Shown here one piece after another: positions 26,581-38,340 of a stretch of DNA of 64,000 nt. The stretch is from Styela clava (taxonomy: Eukaryota > Chordata > Ascidiacea > Stolidobranchia > Styelidae), in NCBI RefSeq assembly GCF_964204865.1, contig NC_135252.1:18249383-18313382 (forward strand), in the 5' to 3' direction. Position 1 is the stretch's first letter, and every line of letters starts with the position of its first letter. The notes under the pieces are model-generated. The model had not been told where the DNA came from. It did no database searches and was given only the letters and a program-made list of their open reading frames with translations. The position numbers were made by a program, and so were the translations under genes.

Positions 26581-29500
26581 CTCTTGTATTGTTTGCTTAT
26601 TAAATTCACCAAAATCTAAGTCATATATCAGAATATATATAAACGTTTACCGGCGGAAAAGATAAAAACAAGAACAGCTCGGCTACGTCCAGACGTCTGA
26701 GACTAACTGTGAAATGTCAAGTTAGATAGAGATAGAGATATTCTTAAAAATTGTTGATCTCCAGCGCCACCTCACGATGATTCAGAATAGAGCAAAAATT
26801 ACGACATACCGATGTGAATTTTTAGATACCTATGTCGGAAAATATCGGCCGTCAAAACGCGACCCTGTGTTTTCAATGTGCGCTTTGCCACTGCTTTTGA
26901 TAATATTAAAACATATCCAAGAAAAAATCAAGACATGTCAGTGCAATACAAAATTTCATATTGATTTATAAAAGGGTACTGAGATTTTTTAAATCAACTT
27001 AAATTCTTTTTATTAATTTGAAAATCATTGTAGCGCTGCGTGTGTGAAGTGCTAAATTTATATCAGCGATTTAAAATGATATAATGATACGTGTTTATTT
27101 AGACTAAATTAGCATCCAGTTTATTCGAATCAGTGATATATATCTCGTTATATTTGTTCGGTTGGAATTCTAAAAATTTAAAGATACATTTTGAACAACT
27201 GGTTGCCGAATACTTCAACTATTAAACAACTATTAAATGGATGTGAAAATATCAATAATATTTGCTTATTGCACAGAACCGTTAACTTGTTTTCTACCAG
27301 AAATGCATTAAATGAATTCGTTGGATGTACTGAACTAGAAATATATATAGCTCCGCGGTTGGGCCGAATGAAAAGTTTCAATTTAAAAAAAGAAAGTAAA
27401 CGTTTAACAATGAAACGAATTTCACACATTTCCGGCTTGTTGCCTGCGGCTCTTTTACCATAATATACTGCACACATCTGGCAGTGTTCATTCCTTGATA
27501 TTTGAATATACTATTAACAATAACCAATTTAACATTAACCAACATTGCATAACAAATTAGCGATAGCGACTATGACATTTGCCCGACTTACAGAAAATGA
27601 CGTTAGGAAAAATTTTCGGCAATATGTTGTGTTGTTGAAGCCGGTTTCAAACCGCCAAAAATTGAATTACAATTTTAAAAAGTCATGTATACATGTTTGT
27701 TTTGTTTCTTGTTAGCTTTTTATAGTAGTTTTTCTTGGAAATTATACAAGTGAGTGAAAAATCAGATTATTTTGGGAATAATTGAAGCAGGAAAATCGTC
27801 AAAAATTTGCTTTTCTAAGTCACTCACAAAAATGAACGTTTCGTTAATCGCAATAAAGAATGAAGTGAAGAAGCCACAAAACACAGTTTTGTTACAAAAA
27901 TTTAAAAATTGAACACCACAATGATATTTTTAAATCCGATGACGGATCGGTATAAATCAGTGGTTCCCATTTTTTGGAATTTTTCAAGCCTCGCGCCCCA
28001 CCTCAAAAATAACTAGCTAACAATAAGCTACAAATAACAGATGGTAAGGCGAAAGTATGTTTCATTAAAAAAAATCACTTTGGAAATACGTGGATGGAAC
28101 GTAAATAATGAAATAAATGAAAGTTTTAAAATCGTGCAAAATGTGAATATCCGAAACAGGGCGGGCGAGATCAAATCTAACAAATATAATATATTTTTAT
28201 TATTAATTAGCTTCCCGTCCCCTCAAAATTTGTGTACGCGCCCCTTATGAAGCTTCCCACCGTTTAAGAACAACTAAAGGAAACTCGACTTGATTCAGTT
28301 TATTGGGATTAATTAACTCGATTCACGAGTTAACTTGGTTGTGCAACTGTCGTGAATGGTGCCGTACTTAGGTGGCTTTAGTGGAACAGCTGTCATAAAT
28401 ATCGCCAATATCTTCAATGGGAACTGCACATTCTTTGATATAAAGTAGTATTCTTTGAGGGGTTATTCCAGTGACCGTCACTAGCAAGTAAATCCCGAGA
28501 GTTGATGAATAACACCCACACTTGATTTCGTCCATTTGGAATGCTTCTATGTCCAGAACACATTTGACTATTTTAATCTAGAATTGGATTAAAGCCATGA
28601 TAAAATGGCAAACAGTGTCAGAACACAATGGCGTTGCATTTCACTCTGAAGATAAATATCTAAAATTGAACGTTTAACAGTATATTCGAATTATTGAGAC
28701 ATAATTACTTTTTACTGTGGCAAATACGAGGTGCTCAAGCGCAGCAATTGCTGTACCATCAATCAGAAAACTTGTCACTTGTCGCAAAAATTTCATTTTT
28801 TTTCATTTTTTATTATATACAAATTACGCCTCTGGAGCAAGATTTTCAAGATATCAAAAATTATAAAGTAAATTTTTATTTGTGCTTAATGATTATAAAT
28901 ATAATACTTACCAATTCATTGAAATTCCTGAGATTTAAAGTGTAAAAACACCCTTATAACTATTCGCGGTAACACTTCTTCTCGACACTTCAGACTCCTA
29001 TAAATCAGGCAAGTCTAATTTTATCAAGGCCATGACCTTGGAAACATGTTTACCGCATGATGTTGGCCAATGTTCTTATAAAAAGTTCGTCATCAAAAAT
29101 CGACGAACACGGTTCCGTGAAAACATAGGCTTCTATTATATTATTAATGCGCGTTTGTGGTGTGTTTTATTACGATGAGCAGGCTTTTTAATTGCTTTTG
29201 AGATAAACATGCCTTCTATGTTTGACACCTCATATCGTCATTGTTAAAGTTCGCAGGTTAAATACAATAACAGAGAAGATTTCTTTCATTTCGAAGTTTT
29301 GTTCTGCGTCAAACTGATATATATCATAAGCAAGAGAAGTTGACTATTACTATTGTTAGGAAAAGATGCGCAGGAGGGTGAGTAAATTCAATTTTTAATT
29401 AGTACGATAACTATAGATATTTCCGAATTTATAAGACTCAAAATACAATGTCTTGTTGTCGAAAGATCAAGGTAACTAGAACGTCTGCAGTTGAATAATA

Positions 29501-31433
29501 TTTTATCATTACAGTAAAGAGTAAACACTCTTTAATGTTCTGTTAAATACTACAAGTGTTCATAGCAACAATATGTTTTACAAAACATTATTTCTTAAGC
29601 ACCGCAAAATAAAATAGTGTTGAAATTAGGAGAAAGTTATCTATTTCTTCATTTACTTTTTTGAACTATATTTTGTCAAGTAAACAGCAATCGGAACAAA
29701 CAACCAACATTCAAATATCTAATCTTGTATACGAGTATTATTTTATGCGTATACAATTCTTTTTGAAAATTATCTATTCAACTTTTCTGTAAAGCTTGAC
29801 TGTAGGTGAATTATTTCACATTGTAGTCGTTGTTAAATTTATTTTACAGCTTATAATTATGACGTTATCGTAATCCAATATACATGTGATGACATAACAC
29901 TTCAACTGACAGATAAATGCGCACATAACACAACGTGTTGGTCGAAAATACCCAAACGCAATTGCATTTCATATATTTTGGAAACCCGTACGTAATATAC
30001 ACATTGTATAGAGAGGCAATAGAAATGGCCTCGAGCCGTTTGGTCATATTCAAGGAGAGAATGAGCTAACGAAATAGAAAATTAGTAAATATTGATAACT
30101 TGAGTGTACGTACTGCTCACGGTTGCTAATTTGTCAGCTATCGCGCGTAATTGCAATATGGATACGGTATATTACTCTAAAATTATTGTAATATTTGCAT
30201 TATTTTTCGATATTCTTTTTATCTATGCTTTCGAAATATAAATTGTTTATTGCTTTTATAAACAAGGTGATGATAGATGTGCAGATATATACAGGAAGTG
30301 CTGTACGTGTAAAACTCCCGTTAATTCTCTGATGTGAAAGCATTTGCCTCCGCGTTGGCTGCAGAAGGATTAATTAATATGACCAAATTTGGGCGATAGT
30401 TAGATCATGTGATTATCGAGAATATTTAAAATAACTTCGAAAAAAATTCGTTGAGATTTATGTTGTCTATATATGAGATGTGCCCAGCTGAAATGACAAT
30501 GTCTTCATTATCAGCCGATAAGTAGAAGGATCATGCGTGCAATCTTGAGGATTGATATTTTGTAATATGGCGTCTGCTTGAAACAGCTCGCTCAGCTGGC
30601 TGTCTTATCCTTTGAAACATTAGCAGCCATCTGAGAGGTTGGAACACGCGGATGAGTTTTTCACCGTTTAAAATACTAACTTAGGTATTTCTACCTAAAT
30701 ACACTTTCAAGGAATGTGACTGGGAATTCGAATATTTATTAAGATTGAACCCTGACATCATGCAAAGAGTGGGTCAGCGTAAATATTGAATAGACGTGCA
30801 CCTCATGCCAAAAAATACGTAACTGGGGTTTAAAATTAGCATAATTGCTTGATTGGGGTAGAATGGTATAGGAAATTACACTTGGTATTTCAATTTTTTA
30901 TTTTATCAGTATGCTAAATAAAAAATCTGTTCATTGATATAAAGCATTCAAACTAAAGGAATTCTGCGTTATATAGTTTTCAATACATTTCGCCTCAATT
31001 CAGTTTAACTCTATTTTAACGAGGATTATAAGTTGTCTGAGTGAAAATTTGGGTACTCCCGCAGTGTGTGTACCAGGTTAGGGTTAGGTCATAATTTCAT
31101 TTTGATTTTCCTTATTTTAGTTCGAGGACTGTCTGTGTTAGCCAAGTGAATTTTTCAGTACAAGAGTGACTATCCGTTGAAATCTCTCAAGATCCAGTGA
31201 AGTTGTCAAGTTCATGGCCTTATTGCCGACAAATGGAAATGTAAATCGTTTTTTCACAATTCAGCATTATACCGAGTTAGCAGTTACTTGGACATGATAA
31301 AGGTCCGAATTGTTCAGAAGTTTGTGCAATCAAACCACGTGTTTGGTTTGTCCGATTGCTTACTAGATTGAAACTCGAACACGGCCTTATCTTCTTGAGC
31401 TCATTTATATACCAAAGATTATAGAACTCTTTA
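26581..31433. other. intergenic region between Shc and the pentraxin receptor
   Basis: About 4.9 kb. The part next to 26580 must hold the Shc promoter and 5' leader, but no clear TATA or initiator can be singled out. 27955-28275 looks like a hAT-type remnant (cagtggttcccat start, related inverted end ccgtttaagaacaac) without a matching duplication. One truncated MITE copy lies at 31052. No coding exon was found. Confidence 0.5.
31052..31168 (+). mobile_element. local MITE family, copy 4 (internally deleted)
   Basis: Starts ggtactcccgcagtgtgtgtaccagg and carries gattttccttattttagttc and ctgtctgtgttagccaagtg, then stops early near agtacaagagt. The right half seen in other copies is absent. Confidence 0.7.
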
Positions 31434-34400
31434 CTAATGTATATCCCCAGTTGCTAACGAATTAATGAAAGTCGACTCTAGTGGTAACTCATACAAAGAA
31501 TCCATAGGCGCTCTTGAATTGTCTTCAGGGGGAAGGGAATAATAAACCTGCGTGCTAAAATTATCACCATTTTTTTCTTTCGTGTCGACATCGGGTTTAT
31601 TTCTTTCATTTATTGAGCAATTCTTCAAAATACTCGGCACGTATTTTGGATGAATTTCTTCATATATATGCTCCCTGTGAATTGTTGACTGTTTTCGCGA
31701 AAACGTAGGCGAATCATTAGTTGCTCGGTGATGCGGGTCAAAAGACAAATTTATGTGTTCCTTGACCTCTGGTAAATCATTTCTTTGCTGACGTGTCCTC
31801 GGTTTATTGTTTTCGTCGACGTATTTGTTTTTGATAACTTTATGACGGCTCGCCTTGGTCGTTTCAGGTGGTAGATCCACGTACTCTGTTATCTTGGCGT
31901 CAGATTGCAACACAATGTTCTGCTTATTCTGCCTTTTACAACATAAAAACCACAGGATAAAGCATGCGAGTATGATGATTATTGCGATTGCACAACATAA
32001 AGGAACAATGATGTCAATCATCGATGATTTTGAGTTTGTATTCTGAGTAAATCTGTTGTTGACAGTAACAAATGACGTTGTTTCCTGAGGTAAAGAATCA
32101 CAATATTAAATGAATGTATTTCTTACTTCTCTCCTAAACACATCAATAGCAATAAATACGGGGCAGGCTAGGTAATGTTTTCCAACCCCTTTTGGTCGCG
32201 GACTATTTTGAAAGCAAAATTAATTGAAAATTGAAAAGACACGAAAATTAAACAAACTTTTATTTTTTTCTGAATTTATTCATCCGGACAACAGTACTCC
32301 CGAAGTATGTAAACCAAGCAGACACCGGAACGTAGTATCTGTACCAGGTTAGGGTAAGGCCTTGATTTTATTCCAATTTTCCTTATCTTAGTTCTATTAC
32401 GAGTTCGGGGACTGGCCAAGTTTATCCCGTAATATTTGTATCTTGAAAATTATGGTCTAACCCTAACCTGGTACACATAGTATACGTCCCGGTGTCCGCC
32501 ATCTGGGTTCGCATACCTCGGGAGTATCCAGACAACTATAAAAATATCACTTATTGCTTACAATATCTTCTGAGAGCTGAGCCAGAATTGTGGATTCGAG
32601 AAAAATTTACAGACGATTTCGATTCCGTGTTGAACAAAATTCAATTGCTTTACGTTTTAATTACTATTATCTTGTATCAAAATACCCGATGTAGCCAATA
32701 TGACTGCAAAATCCATTTGCGGACAAATTTGTGTCCGAGGCCTTGGGACTGGGAAACCATGAGCTATTAACATGGCAACTAATATAATATTCCGATGAAA
32801 TTTATGATCCTGATCCACGATAAGACAAGGTTGATGTACTTAACATTTCATAAATATTTTTTTCGACATTTTTAAAACACCCAAAACCAATTTTCGTCAT
32901 AATTGTATTTAATGATGCGTAATAATGTTAGGATGGTTAACTGGGGCGTTTCTCTGGATAAGTTTGGATGTACGAGGTCATTAAATTTGTTTTCGAACCC
33001 ATACGTCGCACATCGAATAATATTAAAGATATCATGACAATTGATCTCGCACAAAACAGTGCTTGAAAATTTAAAACTCTCGAATTAAAATTGATGTGCA
33101 TTTTATAAATAGTAGTGGTTTTCAACCTTATCCATGAAGCGGGACCCAAATGAAACATTCCATACGCTCGAGAAACTCATGTCCATGTGCAACAGTTCAA
33201 TTGTCTTTCATTGTCCGAATTGCATGAACTTTAAATATATATAAAGCAAACCTTATGCTGGCAAAACAGAATAATATTTTCGGTGTAGCAAGTTTAATTA
33301 TTAATGGCGGCAAACCTAATAGGTTTTGCTTTTTGCTTATATATATATTTAATCATTGTATAGTAGTCTATATCAGTATATCTATATACATATATCGATA
33401 TATATACTGTATACTAATATAGACTCTCGACCATCATGGACTGTACTGGTGGAACTACAGGGTCCCGCGGAACTCTGGTCTATAGGTTGCCCTTCAGTTA
33501 GTAGGTCATTAAAGGCTTGTCGGAATCTTAAACATGAGCAGATATACTATATAATAATATAGACATTGTGCTTTGAATGTAAACTTGCGGCACCCGTGGA
33601 CTGTACTGTTGGAACTATAGGGTTCCGCGGAACTCTGGTTTAAGCCAATGGCTTATAGATAGTTAGTAGATCGTTAAAGGCCCGCTGTAATCCTAAAAAT
33701 TAGCAAATGCTTACCTCTTCGCTTATCAATATGAGACACGAGTTTGAAATGCCAAATATTTCTATATTTCCTTCCGCTTGATCAAACGCAGACACAGAAG
33801 CCCGACCAAAAATCTTCAACGTGTGATTTTTAGATTTCGAAATATCGTTCGAGTTACTCCAAGGTGTAAAAGACATTATATTTCCCAAAATGCATTCGCA
33901 ATCGGTATTTTGTTTTTCATAATTGTTTGTAATTTCCTTTTCAGATAGAGAAATATCCCACATGTTTAATCCGTACATTGAACCATGAAAATTGTTGAAA
34001 AAATTACATTCCTCTAAATTGCAGTTTTGCTTTTCACCGACGAAAATATTTACAGTATCTGGTATTACAAACGATTTCAATTTGTGATTTGCCTCGGCAC
34101 CTACAGCTTCTCCGTTTACGTACAAAGCTGCGACAGTTTCTGAAGAGCTAATTGTGGAACATATTTCGTTCCATTGATTTGAAAGAAAAGCAGATATCCA
34201 AAACTCGAATTGAATTCCCCTTTCTAATGTCAAAAATAAGGCTCTTAGTTTTTTGTTACCCGAAATCGATAATATTTTTTTGCTTTCGTCTTTGTCAAAA
34301 ATTGCGAGCAATTCACCATCAAAGCTCCTTTCAGGGTTTGCTGAATTTTTTATCCAAAAACATATTGTAAGACTAGTGATTTGCTTTTCAAATTCCCATG

Positions 34401-35712
34401 GTATCTCTACGTACATAGCGTTGTTTTTTTGATTTTGTAATTCTGTCGATGTAAAATGAATGAAATATCTTTGACAATCTGTAAGATGAATACACGCAAG
34501 GTGAGGCTTACTACATGCGTTTTATTTGTGATTTAAGCTTAGATCACGCAAAAGTGCAATTAAACAAAAATAATCCAGTGGTTAAGTTAACCCAGTAGTG
34601 TGATTCGAGGGGTCGCGCAAACCAATTCTTAGATCGTTGTTATAATCAGCAAACCCGATCTTGTTTTTAAGCTATAGGTTTTGCATAGTTTTGTGAAATA
34701 AAGGAGCCTGTTGTTAATGTTGCAAAAGAAAACACATTTTGATCTCAAAATTTTGATTCCAACAAATGGGTTAACTCCTCATCTTTGTATACTGTAATTG
34801 TTTCGGAAACCGACATAGGCACCATTTTTAATACAATCCACGGCGCTCCAGAAGTGTGTGTTCCAATATGGAGGTAACTAATTTTGTTCGCATACTTTAC
34901 ATCAAGTTGTGAAAAGAGCATGAAACCTATGAGCAAAGCCTATGGGTGTATTCACTTGACTAACACAGACAGTCCCCTAACTCGTAATAGAACTGAATTA
35001 ATAAAAATGCGGATAAAATTATAACCCATCCCTAACCTGGAACATATACTACACTACGGAAGTACCCGATCCACTACCTTTGCATATTTTGATCCAAGTT
35101 GAATTTAAAAAATCGTTTTCGTTTTCTTCATTTTCTAAACTTTCTATCACGCGATAAACTGAATCATTCGTTAGTAGTGTAGGCCCGAATATTCCAAGAC
35201 ACTTTTTTGAAGGTATACAATCTTGCTTTGTCTCCTCAAAGGATGAAAAAACAAGGTTTGACGAAGTATGTTGCAAATTCGGTGATAAATTGTGAGGAGA
35301 TTGGCGCCACGTACATTCGCCTAAAAATTGTAAAAAAAAACGAGTAGTCAAGTAGTACATATAGCATAAAACATAGGTTAGGGCTCTTCGAAACGGTTTT
35401 ATATTGGATATTGCATAGTTTCTCAACGTGTGAAAAGTTGTTAAAATAGCTGACTGACGCCATGAGTATTTAACGTTCATATATATACAATTACTTTTAT
35501 TAGAAGTTTACCTCGAATTTTTAACTTTTTACAGTGCAATTTCACTCATCTCATTTTTCGATTCATAAATTTTTATCATTTCCGAGCGATTGCCGGTAAA
35601 AATTTCTCAGAATGTATATATAGTAAAAAAGAGGTTAATAATTACCTGCATAAACTTCGAATGATCGGTAAAGACAAATTTCCAAGAGTAAGAAACTTGA
35701 CAAAAATCGCAT
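31434..35712 (-). CDS. single-pass receptor with pentraxin-like ectodomain and tyrosine-rich tail
   Basis: Four exons: 35646-35712, 35078-35320, 33715-34478, 31434-32084; all phases agree, giving 574 residues. Residues 1-22 are a signal peptide (MRFLSSFLLLEICLY...). Residues 23-124 are a cysteine-containing N-terminal segment. Residues about 125-330 match the pentraxin/LamG fold: SLTICFWIK, the W-N-E-I-C...LYVNGE stretch, FHGSMYGLNMWDISL, and the closing C-x-C-I-L-G-N. The transmembrane helix is about 380-405 (VPLCCAIAIIIILACFILWF). The 167-residue tail has tyrosines at 426 (YVDL), 446 (YVDE), 499 (YEEI), 506 (YVPS), 539/540 (YYSL) and 556 (YELP). YEEI is the classical Src-family SH2 target; several others fit YxxL/I. 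The likely role is a surface receptor that binds extracellular ligand and signals through phosphotyrosine. No ortholog is named. Confidence 0.85.
32293..32528. mobile_element. local MITE family, copy 5
   Basis: Ends agtactcccgaagtatgt and the inverted gcatacctcgggagtat. The flanks cggacaac/cagacaac match at 7 of 8 positions. The core is ccaggttagggtaaggcc, with an inverted second core near 32459-32475. It is in intron 3 of the receptor gene. Confidence 0.75.
33420..33690. repeat. diverged tandem duplication in receptor intron 3
   Basis: A block containing ggactgtactggtggaacta, then cgcggaactctggt and agttagtaggtc..ttaaagg occurs twice (about 33440-33525 and 33598-33690) with scattered changes. 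The second copy ends only about 25 bases from the exon 3 splice donor. Confidence 0.65.
34842..35066 (-). mobile_element. local MITE family, copy 6, at a splice donor
   Basis: Ends ggcgctccagaagtgtgtg and cggaagtacc. The flanks caatccac (34834-34841) and cgatccac (35067-35074) match at 7 of 8. The right-hand duplication begins at intron position +4 of the receptor exon 2 donor (exon ends 35078). Confidence 0.8.
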
Positions 35713-38340
35713 GATTACAGGTAAATAATACTTAACTCTATTGGAATTCTTCTTAGAGCGAAAGCCAGCCAAACTTCAACCATACACCCTCTTGAAAAAT
35801 ATTATTGTTGATCCACGTTAAAGCAATTGAATTTTCATCACAATTTAGCTAGTGTAAGTAGCCTTCTATGACTATGACATAATCCAATACATGCGAGTGA
35901 ATACAAATTTTGAAAAAAAAGAGTGGTTTACTAACAAAATTGTACTGATTCCGTTTGATATTTTACCGTGAGTCATTCGTATTCGTGACGGCCTAGTGAA
36001 CAAGAAAATTATATGAATCCTGGTAATTTTCTGCTTCTCGTCGTTATCACATAGTCAAATGGAAATATATATAGGCTCAAGCCGCTAAACAAAAATTAGA
36101 ACCAGTACTCGTGTCGGGAAATATATTATTTAGTTGGTCAACGACGAAGACTCGTTCCATATCATTGAGTTTACCGTTATAGGTTATAATAAGTATAAGT
36201 TTATTTCGACTCCATAATCAGCAATAAACGATAAAATAATTGATAAAAACAAAATAAATAAAACTGACTATAGAATCGGGAAAGCAAACGTTGGCCAACA
36301 ATTTTCTGTTGTCAATCATAAACGCGTAATTTCTATCTGTTATTTCGGTCTTGAAAGTTTTTGTACAATAGTAGTGCGTATTCATATGAAATGTGTCATC
36401 GATGAAAATACAAGAATAAATATCATATATATATATCTTTGTTCAAATTCAGGATTATGCGTGGTATAGCGCAAATTAATAGTAAAATGAAATCGAATCC
36501 GCACAGAAACAACACTTCGTGTGTTAAAAATAACTAATATATTTTATATGATTGAATATTTTACACATTGTATTTGTTGCAATTTCGTGAGTTCCAGTTT
36601 CTTTATCTGTTGAACCTAGTTTAATAAAGAACATGAATAGTTTTTTTTTATATTTTAAAGGAGATTGGAGTGATGAGGAAAAAGAATGGACATTGCCTAT
36701 ATTCGTCAGGCATACATGTTTACAAACTTCAAAATGCATAAAGTACATTGTGCTCGTTAACGATCACAAAATAGAGTATTAAATATTTTCGCGCCCATGT
36801 CACAGAACATAACACTGTATTTGTTGTTCATTGGAATGCGCAAAGGTTATACATGGACGCTTTATCGGACACGAGAAAGAGGGGATGGGGCGATTAGTTA
36901 GTTAAATTGTTGTTGTTGGTATTACGTTTTATTATTCTTGTTCTGGTGAAAAAAATCGCTTTTCAATTCAACTTTGTAGAAAAATTTTTTTTTCAAATTT
37001 TCAATGGTCAAAAATTGTTTTTTTCCGCTAGAAGTCTATTTTTATTTATTTGAAAAATTTGTGTGGGCTCTACGGGACTTGTTTTTCAATTTGAGGCTTT
37101 GTGAGATGACCATCTGGTGAACAGACAGCCGGTACTGTAAAATATTTGATATGGTACTACTTCGCATTGGCTTTCGTGTCCATATACTAGAAAATTGCTC
37201 TCTTGTTTTTTGCCAGCCCGCAGAACTTGAGACGAAGATGGACGATGGTTTCAGAGTAATGATTTTGTACGGTCGCAAATCTGCTTTAAGCGTGGATTTT
37301 ACACTATTTTAATAAAGTCTCTTCGTTTGCATCGTGAATTTCGAACCTATTTGTGTGTCTTTGCAGCACATTGGATCTTCTGAACTAATTATTACAGTAT
37401 TACTAGACTGTATTAGTGGCGAGCACCTATCGGTATTCCGGTTAAGTCGTACCGTTGCAGTATATATTATTTCTACCGACTGCTTCAGCACATTTGAAAT
37501 GCCCAAGCGTCGAACGAGGGGAATGCAAACTATTATCGTTACTTCTGATTGCGCACTTGTATTTACTCATTTGTGTGTGGTGGGCTGTAAATGCTACGCT
37601 GTAACAAACATCGCTGGCCTGCCTGTCTTGAAAGCAACTTATCTCGACAAACCTGCAGAATAATATCGTGCTGTACAAAATGCCTATAATTCTCATTTTT
37701 ATCAAACTGATTCACCGGTTAAATTAGGACTTCATGTTTCAGAAAAATATGCTGAAAACAATGTCGTATTATGAAACTCGTGCTATACATTGCCGAAGTT
37801 CAATGTAGTATCACCAGAGAAGGAAAATAAAGTGAAAGTGCCCATGTATGGAGGACACTCGTTATTTTTCTTTTGAGATCAGGCAGACACGGACATAGGA
37901 CCGCCAGGGTTGTGACCATGACAAAACTTTACTCTTGCTTTAGGACAACAAATATAGAATGTAATAGAATCGAAAATCGTCCCATTTCTATTTCGAGTAT
38001 TTCAATAAAATTAACAAACAAAATTTAGGCGCCATATTTTTATACAATACGTTTTCTTGGTTAAAAGAAACGCTACCCAAGTTCCCACTCGAAATTTAAC
38101 AATTGAAAGTCAGATAAAATGAATAAACTCATTGATTTTGTTGCAATAAAATGTATTAACGTCAGTCAAATTATACTATTCAGAATTATTGCCTATTGAA
38201 TTATTATTAAACAGGTCAATGACTGGCCCATCTTAATTAAAAATAAGTTTAATCATATAATCTATGAATTCGTCTCATCTTGGAGTTTCTGATTTACTAA
38301 ATAATTCATTTGAATAATGTCTAAGGTCCGATAGACGGAA
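35713..38340. other. intergenic region between receptor and aminotransferase
   Basis: Holds the upstream region of the receptor gene (minus). 36945-37215 is a copy of a dispersed repeat shared with 54733-55015. 37330-37680 is a CpG-richer patch open in several frames on both strands, but no frame is recognisable and no splice model works. No gene called. Confidence 0.45.

Noticed and set aside
27955-28275. hAT MITE with cagtggttcccat end
   Set aside because: A related inverted end exists but no matching 8-bp flanks were found, so it is only mentioned as a remnant.
31855-32046. Plus-strand open frame over the receptor transmembrane exon
   Set aside because: It is the antisense of the hydrophobic helix and the tail.
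37334-37663. Plus-strand open frame of 109 codons
   Set aside because: Overlaps open frames on the other strand, has no domain, no signal peptide and no splice partner.
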